Shown piece by piece: positions 15,444-24,475 of a DNA stretch of 38,283 bases. Under the pieces are notes generated by a model that was not told the origin of the DNA, did not search any database, and worked only from the letters and a program-made list of their open reading frames with translations. Each line of letters starts with the position of its first letter. Positions within the stretch are counted from its first letter, which is position 1. Position numbers and translations under genes: made by a program. The stretch is from Lachnospiraceae bacterium (GTDB taxonomy: Bacteria; Bacillota; Clostridia; Lachnospirales; Lachnospiraceae), in assembly GCA_024403415.1 (NCBI GenBank), contig JAKSRY010000022.1, positions 1-38,283 of the forward strand, read 5' to 3'.

Positions 15444-17003
15444 CTATTCGTATCTGTAAACAAAATCCTTAAATACAGCACTTCCACCCGTTTCTCTCAT
15501 AGAAAAAATAAACAATCCAAAACGAGCACCGGTAAAATGATCAAGGCCAAATATCAGTTTATGAGATTCTCCAACCTTTACAAACTTATCACCTTTCAAA
15601 TAGAAGAAATCCAGTCTGTCCTGCATATCTGTAAACTCTGCTTTCAAGCATAAAGTTACTATAGGACTCTGGAGTCTGATTTTCTCGACCACATCGCCCG
15701 GAAGATAATTTCCTCCGCCTCCAATTTTCATAGGTTCTGTATCATTATTAACCACTTTAATCAGGTAATAATTTCCGCCTTCTCTGGTAACTGCCAGATA
15801 ACCATATCGTCCCTGTAAGGCACATAAGCCAACTACATCCTGATCTTTAATCATTGTAGCGTCAACTGTAACCTCAGCCTCACATCTTGGGAACATCATT
15901 CTTTGAGTCAGACAGTTCTGCGCATGTGTGAGATTCGTTGACAATTTACCGGTTTTAATCTGCAACCCGCCTTCCGGAAGCAGCGTCCACAATTTATTGT
16001 TAGGGCAATGATTCCACTGCCACTGTTTTTTTAATACTTTTAATTCTTCTTCATTCTCCGGAATGAATGAATCGGATGTATATAGAGGTTCATATTTATA
16101 ATATGGCCTTGAAGTTCCGACATTAAATTTATCAGGTGTTTTTCCATCTACTCCAAGCACAGGAAAATCTTCTTCAAACTTCATCGGTACAAGTACCGGC
16201 ATTCGTCCGACTGCCCCACTATCCTGAAACATTACTGCATACCATTTTCCTGCAGGTGTATCAACAATTCCGCCCTGAGCAACTCCCTGTCCGCAGTAAT
16301 TACGATCATCATTAAATATATCTTTTCCAATATACGGTCCTTCAATATTATCAGCTACAAAGCATGCCTCAGTTCTTCTTCCCGGCATTTCCTTGGGCCA
16401 ATGAATCAAAAACAGATAATACTTTCCGTTTATCTTATAAAAATGTGATCCTTCATACCCCAGGATGACATCATTTTTTTCTTCAACTATTATTTTATCA
16501 ATTCCGCCCTTCTTAGGTCCTTTTAAATCTTCATCCAATTCAAGCAGATGAATAGCAAAATTGCCATGTGTCAGAAAAACTCTTCCGTCATCATCAAAAA
16601 GAAGCGAACAGTCATGATAATATCCTTCAATTGTTCTCTTTTCCCACGGGCCATTTATATTCTTTGAGGTAAAAAGATATGTTGTCTGTGTAAAATGACT
16701 TACAAATACTACATAGAAAGTACCTTCATGATATCTCAAGGAAGCAGCCCACATACCTCCTGCATAATTACTGCTCTCATTTTCAAGACGTTCATTGGCA
16801 TTATCATCCAGACTCTCGAATACATAAGAAGCAATTTCCCAGTTGCAAAGATCATATGAACGCAAAATAACACCGCCGGGCATAAAATACATGGTGGTGC
16901 TAATCATATAATACACATCCTGGACCCTGATTACATCGGGATCCGGATAATCTGTCTTTATTATTGGATTCAATTCCTGACTGAGTGCCTTTTTTCTGGC
17001 CAT
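15444..17003 (-). CDS. Glycoside hydrolase family 43 enzyme (beta-xylosidase/arabinofuranosidase type), cytoplasmic
   Basis: This 519-residue enzyme has no signal peptide, so it should act in the cytoplasm on imported oligosaccharides. The N-terminal five-bladed propeller has the GH43 triad: base Asp21 in YPDPDVI, pKa-tuning Asp131 in YYHDCSLLFDDDG and acid Glu184 in GYEGSHFYKINGKYYLFL. From about residue 320 a lectin-like beta-sandwich follows (WQWNHCPNNKLWTL; FPRCEAEVTVDATM; HFTGARFGLFIFS), as in GH43 beta-xylosidases with a second domain. The likely activity is removal of xylose or arabinose from xylooligosaccharides; the sequence alone does not fix which. The start at 17003 has AGGAG six bases upstream and its own promoter at 17085-17113. 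Confidence 0.93.
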   Translation of the reverse strand: MARKKALSQELNPIIKTDYPDPDVIRVQDVYYMISTTMYFMPGGVILRSYDLCNWEIASYVFESLDDNANERLENESSNYAGGMWAASLRYHEGTFYVVFVSHFTQTTYLFTSKNINGPWEKRTIEGYYHDCSLLFDDDGRVFLTHGNFAIHLLELDEDLKGPKKGGIDKIIVEEKNDVILGYEGSHFYKINGKYYLFLIHWPKEMPGRRTEACFVADNIEGPYIGKDIFNDDRNYCGQGVAQGGIVDTPAGKWYAVMFQDSGAVGRMPVLVPMKFEEDFPVLGVDGKTPDKFNVGTSRPYYKYEPLYTSDSFIPENEEELKVLKKQWQWNHCPNNKLWTLLPEGGLQIKTGKLSTNLTHAQNCLTQRMMFPRCEAEVTVDATMIKDQDVVGLCALQGRYGYLAVTREGGNYYLIKVVNNDTEPMKIGGGGNYLPGDVVEKIRLQSPIVTLCLKAEFTDMQDRLDFFYLKGDKFVKVGESHKLIFGLDHFTGARFGLFIFSMRETGGSAVFKDFVYRYE

Positions 17004-17084
17004 AATCTTCTCCTATAGAATAAACATACAAACTATGATAATGATATTCTTATCGGGCACCTTTTTCTCACTAGCCATTGTTGT

Positions 17085-17113
17085 TTTATAACCATTCTTT
17101 GCGAAAAGGCCAA
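17085..17113 (-). promoter_or_regulatory. Promoter of the GH43 gene
   Basis: On the minus strand TTGGCC (plus 17108-17113) and TATAAA (plus 17085-17090) are spaced by exactly 17 bp. The -35 begins just beyond the rsgA stop codon, so the GH43 gene can be controlled separately from the housekeeping operon. No terminator is seen between rsgA and GH43, so some read-through is likely. Confidence 0.5.
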
Positions 17114-17115
17114 TC

Positions 17116-17991
17116 TCAGTATTGCTTTTTCTGTTTCAGTTCCTCGTAAAGAACTTTATAGTTTTCATATCTGATTTTACTAATAGTTCCTTCCTCAACT
17201 GCAGTTTTAATTCCGCATACAGGTTCCGATATGTGGGAACACAAGGCATATTTACAGTTCACTTCATATTCAGCAAATTCGGTATAATACTTCCACAGAT
17301 CTTCTTTATCTATATCTGAAAGATACAAAGAAGTAAATCCGGGGGTATCCATAATAAACGTATCATTTGAAAGAGCAAATAACTGTGAATGGCGTGTGGT
17401 ATGTTTTCCCCTTTCGATTTTACGGGATATCTCTCCCGTTTCCATGGACGCATCGGGATGTAAGGCATTTACTATAGTAGACTTCCCAACTCCTGACGGC
17501 CCTGCAATTACTGTTGTTTTTCCTTTAAGAGTTGATTTTATCAGATCAAGCCCTTCATTATTGGTTCCGCTTGAGAAAATTACAATACAGCCGCAGCCTT
17601 CATATGATTTTCTTAGTTCTTCCATCTCCTTATCCGTTGCTATATCTTTTTTATTAAAACATATAACTGTCGGAATGTTTTCTCTGTTCATGGAAATAAG
17701 AAATCTGTCCAGCAAATTATAATTCGGATCCGGTTTGGTAATCGCAAATATAATAAGTGCCTGATCGACATTTGCACATGCAGGACGGATTATGCTGTTC
17801 TTTCTCGGTAATATATTAATAATATTTCCCGTCAGTTCTTTTTCATCAATTATTTCAATTTCAACGTTGTCACCAACAAGCGGTTTTATTCCCTCTTTAC
17901 GAAAAATACCCTTGGCCTTACATTCAAATAGGCCAAGGGTTGTATGAACATAATAAAATCCAGCTATTCCTTTTATGATTTTTCCTGTCAT
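17116..17991 (-). CDS. rsgA: Ribosome small subunit-dependent GTPase A
   Basis: This 291-residue GTPase helps mature the 30S subunit and is a circularly permuted GTPase. An OB-fold at the N-terminus (GKIIKGIAGFYYVHT) precedes the G domain. In permuted order come the G4 motif FNKKD, the P-loop GPSGVGKST and the G3 motif DTPGF. A C-terminal zinc-binding element follows (CKYALCSHISEPVCGIK: Cys, Cys, His, Cys). I chose the ATG at 17991, with GGAG five bases upstream, over an overlapping GTG at 17997 that leaves no spacing. It begins 2 bp after the PASTA kinase stop. Neighbouring rpe and thiamine pyrophosphokinase genes, which often follow in Firmicutes, are absent here. Confidence 0.96.
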   Translation of the reverse strand: MTGKIIKGIAGFYYVHTTLGLFECKAKGIFRKEGIKPLVGDNVEIEIIDEKELTGNIINILPRKNSIIRPACANVDQALIIFAITKPDPNYNLLDRFLISMNRENIPTVICFNKKDIATDKEMEELRKSYEGCGCIVIFSSGTNNEGLDLIKSTLKGKTTVIAGPSGVGKSTIVNALHPDASMETGEISRKIERGKHTTRHSQLFALSNDTFIMDTPGFTSLYLSDIDKEDLWKYYTEFAEYEVNCKYALCSHISEPVCGIKTAVEEGTISKIRYENYKVLYEELKQKKQY

Positions 17992-17993
17992 AA

Positions 17994-20384
17994 TCACTCC
18001 GATTCAAGCTTAAATGTTTTTTGTCTTGTAAACTCCATATATCTGTCCTCTTCAGGAATAATAACTACCGTTCCATCCGGTGCAGTTTCTGTATGTTCAT
18101 TAATATGCTTTGTATACTGGAAAATCAATCTTCCCGTGGGAACTTTAATTCCATGATGAACCTGCAAATCCATAGGGAATGCTGTAACAGTTGTATCAAT
18201 AATCGGTGTGCTGTCTTCTCCATCCGGAATAAGTGTAACATGTACAGGTGTTCCCGGCATAAATTCAGGATCTTCAAGGGACGGACCTTCGATATATTCC
18301 TCAAACTTATACAGTTCCGGTCCAATTGCTACCACATAATCAATTTTGGTTCCGGCTTCGATTTTTGTTCCGGCTTCAACACTCTGAGATGTTATTGTTC
18401 CATCAAGCATAGGATCATCAACATCTTCCTGCTTAACATCTCCTATTTCCAATCCACGTTCCTGCAGCATAATAATTGCAGAGGCTTCATCCTGTCCCAC
18501 AAGATTAGGCATTTCAATCTGAGATAAATCCGGTCCCTGGCTTATATAGATTGTAACTGTAGTGCCAAAGAGAGCTTTTGCATTTCCTTCCGGAGTCTGC
18601 TTAAATACATATCCGGCCTGAATATAATCATCAAAACCGTCCTCTGTCTCAACTTCAAATCCCTTATCACGCAAAACCGCTGTTGCCTCAGCAAGAGACT
18701 TATTAACTATATTAGGAACATCAACCCCTTTTTCACCAAGGTTAATTGTAATAACAACGTTACTGCCTTTAGGAAGCATATCACCTCTTGCAGCAGAACA
18801 CCTCATTACAACTCCTTCCGGCAAATCAGAGCTTACATCAGATTCTATTTCCGGAGTAAATCCAAGTTCAATCAGGTCTTTTTTAACTTCTTCGGCATCT
18901 CTGCCTATAACATCTATATCAAACTCAACCTGTTCAACCTGTTCCTGTCCTATTTCATCAGAATCATCCTCGGAAGAACCAAATATATCAAGTTTATTGA
19001 AAATAACAACAAGAATTATTACTCCCACAATAACTGCTGCCAAAACAGCTATCAGTACTGTAATCTTCTCAACTTTCTTGTCCTTATTTTTAGCTTTTGA
19101 ACGCTTATCATAATATTCATCATCATATTCATCATCATAATAATCATCCTGATAGTCATCCGCATAATCATCGTACTGATCATCATATCCGTCATCATAT
19201 CCCGACTGATTATCATACCGATCGTCGTACACGTTGCCATATTGATCAGTGTACATCTGCTGATCTGAATACTGACCATCATACTGGTCACCATACTGAT
19301 TACCATATTGATCATTATACGCCTGTTGATCTGAATACTGGCCATCATACTGGTCGCCATACTGATTACCATATTGATCATTATACGCCTGCTGATCTGA
19401 ATACTGGCTATTATACTGATTACCATACTGACCATACTGCTGTCTGTTACGAGAGCGCTGAGACTGTCGCTTTATTCTGCTCAAATCAGAATCCTGCACA
19501 GCCTTCGTTGCACCAATTTCATCATGACTGTCAAGATTAACAAAACTCTCATCAGGATTCATAAGTGCATATTTTAAGTCTTTAATCAAATCTCCCATAG
19601 TCTGATATCTTCTATCCGGAGATTTTTGACAACACTTATATACAACCTCTTCTATACTAACCGGAATTTCCGGAACAAAATCTCTTGGAGAAGGCATATT
19701 TTCCTGAATATGTTTGATAGCAATCGCTACCGTAGTCTCCCCATTAAACGGAACCCTGCCCGTAAGCATCTCAAACAGAGTAATACCTAAAGAATAGATA
19801 TCTGATTTTTCGTCGGAATATCCGCCCCTTGCCTGTTCAGGAGAAGTATAGTGAACAGATCCCATAACATTTGATGTAATAGTATTGGATGTCGCAGCCT
19901 TTGCAATTCCAAAATCTGTAACCTTAACTTTTCCCTCTTTGGATATAATAATATTCTGAGGCTTAATATCTCTGTGAATAATATGATTATTGTGAGCCGC
20001 TTCTATGCCCATACTCACCTGTATGGCAATACTTACTGCTTCCTTGAAAGATAATCTCGACTTCTTCTCGATGTACTTCTTAAGAGTAATTCCCTCAACA
20101 AGCTCCATAACAATAAAATAGACGCCGTCTTCCTGTCCAACATCATAAACGTTGACAATATTAGGATGCATCAACCCTGCTGCAGCCTGTGCTTCAACCC
20201 TGAATTTCGATACAAAATTAGCATTTTCACTAAATTCCTGCTTAAGAATTTTTACAGCTACGTGTCGATTAAGCTTATGATCCTTGGCCTTGTAAACATC
20301 GGACATTCCACCTGTACCGATTTTTTCAAGGATCTCATATCTTTCCGCTATGATCATTCCAATTCTAACTACTCTATCTATCAA
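17994..20384 (-). CDS. prkC: PASTA-domain Ser/Thr protein kinase (PrkC/StkP family) with Tyr/Gln/Asp-rich linker repeats
   Basis: This 796-residue membrane kinase senses peptidoglycan fragments and controls growth and wall synthesis. The start is a TTG at 20384 with AGGGTGA upstream; an ATG nine codons later lacks a good site and would remove conserved residues before the kinase domain. The kinase spans 15-275: glycine loop IGTGGMSDVY, Lys45, HRDIKPQN with Asp139, and DFG at Asp157. Residues 316-427 are a Tyr/Gln/Asp-rich linker with 22-residue repeats, turning into acidic DDxYDD runs. The membrane helix is at 441-462. Outside follow three PASTA repeats (about 487-550, 553-617, 622-688) and a beta-rich C-terminal domain of about 100 residues. 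Its cognate phosphatase gene ends 11 bp upstream. The long repetitive linker is unusual for this family. Confidence 0.96.
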   Translation of the reverse strand: MIDRVVRIGMIIAERYEILEKIGTGGMSDVYKAKDHKLNRHVAVKILKQEFSENANFVSKFRVEAQAAAGLMHPNIVNVYDVGQEDGVYFIVMELVEGITLKKYIEKKSRLSFKEAVSIAIQVSMGIEAAHNNHIIHRDIKPQNIIISKEGKVKVTDFGIAKAATSNTITSNVMGSVHYTSPEQARGGYSDEKSDIYSLGITLFEMLTGRVPFNGETTVAIAIKHIQENMPSPRDFVPEIPVSIEEVVYKCCQKSPDRRYQTMGDLIKDLKYALMNPDESFVNLDSHDEIGATKAVQDSDLSRIKRQSQRSRNRQQYGQYGNQYNSQYSDQQAYNDQYGNQYGDQYDGQYSDQQAYNDQYGNQYGDQYDGQYSDQQMYTDQYGNVYDDRYDNQSGYDDGYDDQYDDYADDYQDDYYDDEYDDEYYDKRSKAKNKDKKVEKITVLIAVLAAVIVGVIILVVIFNKLDIFGSSEDDSDEIGQEQVEQVEFDIDVIGRDAEEVKKDLIELGFTPEIESDVSSDLPEGVVMRCSAARGDMLPKGSNVVITINLGEKGVDVPNIVNKSLAEATAVLRDKGFEVETEDGFDDYIQAGYVFKQTPEGNAKALFGTTVTIYISQGPDLSQIEMPNLVGQDEASAIIMLQERGLEIGDVKQEDVDDPMLDGTITSQSVEAGTKIEAGTKIDYVVAIGPELYKFEEYIEGPSLEDPEFMPGTPVHVTLIPDGEDSTPIIDTTVTAFPMDLQVHHGIKVPTGRLIFQYTKHINEHTETAPDGTVVIIPEEDRYMEFTRQKTFKLESE
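19257..19388 (-). repeat. Two 66-bp tandem repeats inside the kinase linker
   Basis: Two adjacent 66-bp units encode the same 22-residue segment (from AYNDQYGN to GQYSDQQ) and differ at only about three bases. Degenerate copies extend on both sides over about 19104-19439. The near-identity at DNA level points to recent duplication by slippage or recombination, so copy number may vary between strains. Confidence 0.85.
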
Positions 20385-20395
20385 AACTTATCACC

Positions 20396-21127
20396 CTACT
20401 GAAAATCATCAATTAATATAACTGCAATGTTGTCTTTACCACCGTTTTCGTTTGCCCTGGCAATCAGTGTTTCAGACTTTTCATCTATTGAAAGGTCGCT
20501 ACTTAATACAACCGCTATTTCCTCATCCGAAAGCATATTGGTTAATCCGTCAGAACACATAAGAACCAAATCGCCCGGTTTCAGTTCCTCCGAAAAGAAA
20601 TCAACCTCTATCGAATCTCTGGCACCTATAGCCCTGGTAATTATATTTTTATCAGGATGATTTCTTGCAGTTTCAGGAGTCATTCCTCCCATTCTGACCA
20701 TCTCTTCCACAAGTGAGTGGTCTCGTGTAATCTGCTTCAATTTTCCGTCCGTAAAAATATAAAGTCTGCTGTCACCAACATTTGCCACTTCAAGCTGATG
20801 TTCTTCTGTTGATGCAACAACAATAGTAGTTCCCATTCCGTACAGAGCCTTGTCACTTCTTGCCTTTTCACGAATAAGTTCATTTGCAATCCTAATAGCC
20901 TTACCAAGGATTCTGAAAGGTTTGGGTTCGGTATTATCACGGATTTCTTTAACAACCGTTTCTACCGTGAATGAAGATGCAAAATCTCCTGCATTGTGTC
21001 CTCCCATTCCGTCAGCCACAATATAAAGATTCTTGAGATTACCTACTGCTTCATCTGAGGTATACACGAAATCCTGATTCAGTTGTCTTTTTCGACCTAT
21101 ATCAGTCTTTGAAAAAGAATGTGCCAA
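20396..21127 (-). CDS. stp: PP2C-family Ser/Thr protein phosphatase (Stp/PrpC)
   Basis: This 243-residue PPM phosphatase reverses phosphorylation by the adjacent PASTA kinase. It has the metal-binding motifs of the family: ADGMGGHNAGDFAS near residues 38-51, GTTIVVA, ANVGDSRLYIF, TRDHSLVEEMVRMG, CSDGLTNML and a closing GGKDNIAVILI. The usual size for the bacterial single-domain family is about 240-250 residues. The start is a TTG at 21127 with GGAGG seven bases upstream; no ATG lies nearby. The gene ends 11 bp before the kinase, so phosphatase and kinase are co-expressed. The gene is known as stp, stp1 or prpC in other genera. Confidence 0.95.
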   Translation of the reverse strand: MAHSFSKTDIGRKRQLNQDFVYTSDEAVGNLKNLYIVADGMGGHNAGDFASSFTVETVVKEIRDNTEPKPFRILGKAIRIANELIREKARSDKALYGMGTTIVVASTEEHQLEVANVGDSRLYIFTDGKLKQITRDHSLVEEMVRMGGMTPETARNHPDKNIITRAIGARDSIEVDFFSEELKPGDLVLMCSDGLTNMLSDEEIAVVLSSDLSIDEKSETLIARANENGGKDNIAVILIDDFQ

Positions 21128-21161
21128 TTATTATCCTCCCTTAGGATCTAAATAAACACAA

Positions 21162-22199
21162 CTAATCGACGCTCTCAGTCATCTGTCGTCTCCTAAGCTG
21201 ACCGCAAGCGCCATCAATATCTGACCCTAATTCTCTTCTAATAGTAACATTTATACCATTTTTTTCAAGTTTATTTTTGAACCGTAAAATAGCATCTTTG
21301 CCGGAACGCTTATAATCACGTTCCTTTATGGGGTTAACCGGAATTAAATTTATATGACAATTTAATCTGCCTGCTATTTCTGAAAGTTTTTCAGCATCAT
21401 CAACTCCGTCATTCTCTCCGCTGACAAGTGCATACTCAAAACTTATCCGCCTTCCCGTATTGTCAAAATACATTTCACAGGCTTCAATAATTTCATCAAT
21501 ACTGTATCTGTTTGCTACCGGCATCAGTTTTTTTCTTTTTCCATCAGTAGGTGCATGCAAGGATATCGCCAATGTTATTTTCAAATCTTCTTTGGCAAGC
21601 CTTTTAATATTTTCTACAAGTCCGCAGGTAGAAACCGTTATATTTCGCTGGCTGATATTTCTTCCGTTTTCGTTACTGATAAGTCTGACAAACCTTACAA
21701 GGTTATCATAGTTGTCCAGCGGTTCCCCGGTTCCCATGACAACAATATTGGAAATCTTTTCCCCTGTATCTCTCTCTATTGCATATATTTGTTCAAGCAT
21801 TTCAGATGCATCAAGATTACGCTTCAGACCATCAAGTGTTGATGCGCAAAAACTGCATCCCATTCGACAACCAACCTGTGAAGAAATACATACACTGTTT
21901 CCGTGCTTATATCTCATAAAAACCGACTCGACAAGGCTCTCGTTATCAAATGCAAAAAGATACTTTCTTGTACCGTCTATCTGGGATTCCTGAACTCTTA
22001 CCAGTTTTGCTTTGGCATAAGCAAAATTATCGTTCAGTTTAACCTTTAAGCTTCCCGGTATATTTTTCATCGCTTCATAATCAGACGCCAGATGCACATG
22101 CATCCATTCATAGAGCTGTTTTGCTCTGAATTTTGGTTCTCCAAGTCTGACTATTTCTTCTGTTAATTCTTCTAAATATAATGATTTTATATCTTTCAT
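21162..22199 (-). CDS. rlmN: Dual-specificity 23S rRNA A2503/tRNA A37 C2-methyltransferase
   Basis: This 345-residue radical SAM enzyme methylates C2 of A2503 in 23S rRNA and A37 in some tRNAs. The iron-sulfur triad is Cys111, Cys115 and Cys118 in GCRMGCSFCAS. Other family motifs include MGTGEPLDNYDN, ISLHAP and NLIPVNP, and the catalytic Cys332 is in DIDGACGQLRRR. The N-terminal helical domain (residues 1-75) is typical and length matches the family. The absence of Cfr-specific features and the conserved housekeeping context favour RlmN over the resistance enzyme Cfr. The Shine-Dalgarno is weak (AAGGG, long spacer). The gene follows rsmB by 27 bp. Confidence 0.96.
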   Translation of the reverse strand: MKDIKSLYLEELTEEIVRLGEPKFRAKQLYEWMHVHLASDYEAMKNIPGSLKVKLNDNFAYAKAKLVRVQESQIDGTRKYLFAFDNESLVESVFMRYKHGNSVCISSQVGCRMGCSFCASTLDGLKRNLDASEMLEQIYAIERDTGEKISNIVVMGTGEPLDNYDNLVRFVRLISNENGRNISQRNITVSTCGLVENIKRLAKEDLKITLAISLHAPTDGKRKKLMPVANRYSIDEIIEACEMYFDNTGRRISFEYALVSGENDGVDDAEKLSEIAGRLNCHINLIPVNPIKERDYKRSGKDAILRFKNKLEKNGINVTIRRELGSDIDGACGQLRRRQMTESVD

Positions 22200-22226
22200 A
22201 TATTTTAGCAGTGCCCTTTAAGCTAT

Positions 22227-23480
22227 TCATCTGCGAGTTCTTTTCAGTTTCGCATAATAAAACCCATCTGTATCATCAATTCCCTGTATAAACTGTCTTT
22301 CTTCAACGAGTTCAAATGGAAGCTCATTTACTATTTTCTTAACCATTTCACAGTTTTCTGCCGGATTTAAGGTACAGGTGCTGTACATTAATGTTTTTCC
22401 GACTTTAACATATTTGTACACCGTACTGACTATATCCCACTGGAGTTTAACCAGAGAATCAATATCCGACTCCTTAAGTTTCAGTTTAATATCTGTCTTT
22501 TTAGCCAAAACACCAAGTCCGGAGCAGGGAACATCTGCAATCAGTACATCCACACTTTCCTCAAACTGCTCATCAAAAGAAGCTGCATCCCAGACCTGTG
22601 TCTTCACATCCGTAATATGACACCTTTCAAGATTCTGTCGAATAAGATTAATCTTCCTGTCAGAAACATCTCTTGAAGTCACTCTGCCTCCGCAATCATG
22701 CGCATGAATGCTTTTTCCACCGGGTGCAGCACATACATCAAGTACAATGTCTCCCTCTTTAATACCGGATTTTTCAACAACCATCATGCTGCTGACATCC
22801 TGAACGATAAAATCACCTTCAGCATATCCTTCAATATCCTTAAGCGCCTTCCCCTTTTCAACAATGTACGCATATTCAAGTAATGGATGACGTGTTAATC
22901 CTGCATAATCCTTCAGTTCATTTCTGACCCTGATTGAAACCGGATGTTCTTCAACAGAACTGTGGATAATTGCGTCAACCGTATCCTCTGAATATGCTTT
23001 AAGCAGAAGATTTTTAATCCACTCCGGAAATGTATTTTGAGCCTCTATTTTTATACTGCTCTTATTCTTTGAAATATTTCGCAAAATACCATTAACAAAG
23101 GGTGCAAGATTTACAAACCCATGCTTTTTGACAAAAGTAACCAATTCACTGACTACCGCATAATCAGGACTCGAATCCATCATCAGAATCTCATAAGTCC
23201 CCATTCTAAGTACTGTTCTTATAAGCGCTTTTTGTTTTTTTACCTTGGTTTTAGCAAAAGAATCAATAACCTCATCTATTGCGGGCAAAAGTTCTATAGT
23301 GCCCTCTATCATTCGCTTGATGTATGCCTTTTTGGATTTATCAAGGTAATCAAACTTATCAAGAACATCCTTCTCAATAATGTGAGAATATTGATTATTT
23401 TCGAGTATCTCTATTAAACTTTCGTATACTATTTCACGTTCTTTAGCCAAATCAAAATCTCTTTCTATATATATTTGCAC
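22227..23480 (-). CDS. rsmB: 16S rRNA m5C967 methyltransferase
   Basis: This protein of up to 417 residues has a NusB-like N-terminal RNA-binding domain (about 15-140) and a Rossmann methyltransferase domain with C5-cytosine motifs. The motifs include the SAM-binding VCAAPGGKSIHA, IADVPCSGLG (the Pro-Cys motif) and YSTCTLNPAEN with the nucleophilic Cys. The start is uncertain: GTG at 23480 is the most upstream choice but has no properly spaced Shine-Dalgarno. A TTG ten codons in (near 23453) has AAAGAGA upstream and lies just before the conserved first helix. It follows fmt by 62 bp. Its order with fmt, rlmN and the phosphatase/kinase pair is conserved across Firmicutes. Confidence 0.94.
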   Translation of the reverse strand: MQIYIERDFDLAKEREIVYESLIEILENNQYSHIIEKDVLDKFDYLDKSKKAYIKRMIEGTIELLPAIDEVIDSFAKTKVKKQKALIRTVLRMGTYEILMMDSSPDYAVVSELVTFVKKHGFVNLAPFVNGILRNISKNKSSIKIEAQNTFPEWIKNLLLKAYSEDTVDAIIHSSVEEHPVSIRVRNELKDYAGLTRHPLLEYAYIVEKGKALKDIEGYAEGDFIVQDVSSMMVVEKSGIKEGDIVLDVCAAPGGKSIHAHDCGGRVTSRDVSDRKINLIRQNLERCHITDVKTQVWDAASFDEQFEESVDVLIADVPCSGLGVLAKKTDIKLKLKESDIDSLVKLQWDIVSTVYKYVKVGKTLMYSTCTLNPAENCEMVKKIVNELPFELVEERQFIQGIDDTDGFYYAKLKRTRR

Positions 23481-23542
23481 ACCATTAGTACAAATATATT
23501 CTCTTTACTATCAATTCAAATGAATAATCATAAATTAATCAT

Positions 23543-24475
23543 CTATTTGCCTAATGTAGCTCCAACCGCAACCTTGTAACCCAAAAGAAAGTCATGAACT
23601 GTCATTCTCTTCTTTCCTTCAAGTTGAATTTCTTTAATTGAAATGGCACCATTTCCGGTTTTAACAACAATAGCATCGCTGTTAACTTCTATCACACTTC
23701 CGGGCGCTTCTGTGCTCTCAGTTTTGACAATGTCAGCTTTCCAAATTTTAAGTGTTTTTCCATTTATCATTGTGAATGCCGAAGGCCATGAATTAAGTCC
23801 TCGAACATATCTCTCAATTATTTCAGAATCCCTGCTAAAATCTATGAGTCCCATATCCTTTGTTATTTTACCGGCATATGTGGATTCTGCTTCGTTCTGC
23901 CTGATTGGAATGAGTTCGCCCTTTTCAATCTTGACAAGGGCTTCGCATATGAGCTCAGATCCCAACAGCATCAGTTTATCAAAAAGACTTTCTCCCGTAT
24001 CACAGGCCTCAATATCAATTGCCTTCTGTAAAAGCATATCGCCTGTATCAAGACCTTTATCCATCTGCATTATTGTGACACCTGTCTGTTTCTCTCCATT
24101 CAGTATTGACCACTGTATCGGAGCAGCTCCTCTGTATTTTGGTAGTAAGGATGCATGAATATTTACGCATCCGTATTTTGGCATATTTAGAATATCTTCG
24201 GTAAGAATCTGCCCAAAAGCAGCAACTACACATATATCTGCTTCAAACCCTTTTAAGTAATCAACATTTTCCTTTTCTCTGATTTTGACAGGCTGAAAAA
24301 CATTCATATTATGTGCAACGGCATATTCCTTTACAGGACTTTGACTTACCTGTTTTCCTCTTCCTTTTTCTTTGTCCGGCTGCGTTACAACGAGCACTAT
24401 TTCATGTCCTGCATTATCAAGAGACTCCAATGCCTTTGCTGCAAAATCCGGTGTTCCCATAAAAATGATTTTCAT
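23543..24475 (-). CDS. fmt: Methionyl-tRNA formyltransferase
   Basis: This 310-residue enzyme transfers a formyl group from 10-formyl-THF to initiator Met-tRNA. The N-terminal Rossmann domain starts MKIIFMGTPDFA. The signature NIHASLLPKYRGAAPIQW carries the catalytic Asn/His, and GVTIMQMDKGLDTGDML follows with the catalytic Asp. The C-terminal OB-fold domain spans about 205-310. Its start codon overlaps the def stop by one base (TAATG), coupling it to the deformylase that removes the same formyl group. The length is normal. Confidence 0.97.
   Translation of the reverse strand: MKIIFMGTPDFAAKALESLDNAGHEIVLVVTQPDKEKGRGKQVSQSPVKEYAVAHNMNVFQPVKIREKENVDYLKGFEADICVVAAFGQILTEDILNMPKYGCVNIHASLLPKYRGAAPIQWSILNGEKQTGVTIMQMDKGLDTGDMLLQKAIDIEACDTGESLFDKLMLLGSELICEALVKIEKGELIPIRQNEAESTYAGKITKDMGLIDFSRDSEIIERYVRGLNSWPSAFTMINGKTLKIWKADIVKTESTEAPGSVIEVNSDAIVVKTGNGAISIKEIQLEGKKRMTVHDFLLGYKVAVGATLGK

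Noticed and set aside
18021-18527. Plus-strand Cys/Asn-rich open frame of 168 codons inside the kinase gene
   Set aside because: It is antisense to the PASTA region; the apparent cysteine pattern is a codon artefact and not a RiPP or metal-binding protein.
19257-19388. CRISPR-like tandem repeat
   Set aside because: The units are contiguous 66-bp copies without spacers and lie in frame within a protein linker.
19097-19540. Plus-strand His/Tyr-rich open frame of 147 codons
   Set aside because: It is the antisense of the kinase linker repeats; its odd composition follows from the Tyr/Asp/Gln codons on the other strand, and it has no ribosome site or family match.
23643-24158. Plus-strand open frame of 171 codons inside fmt
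   Set aside because: It is antisense to a conserved enzyme, with biased composition expected from the reverse frame.
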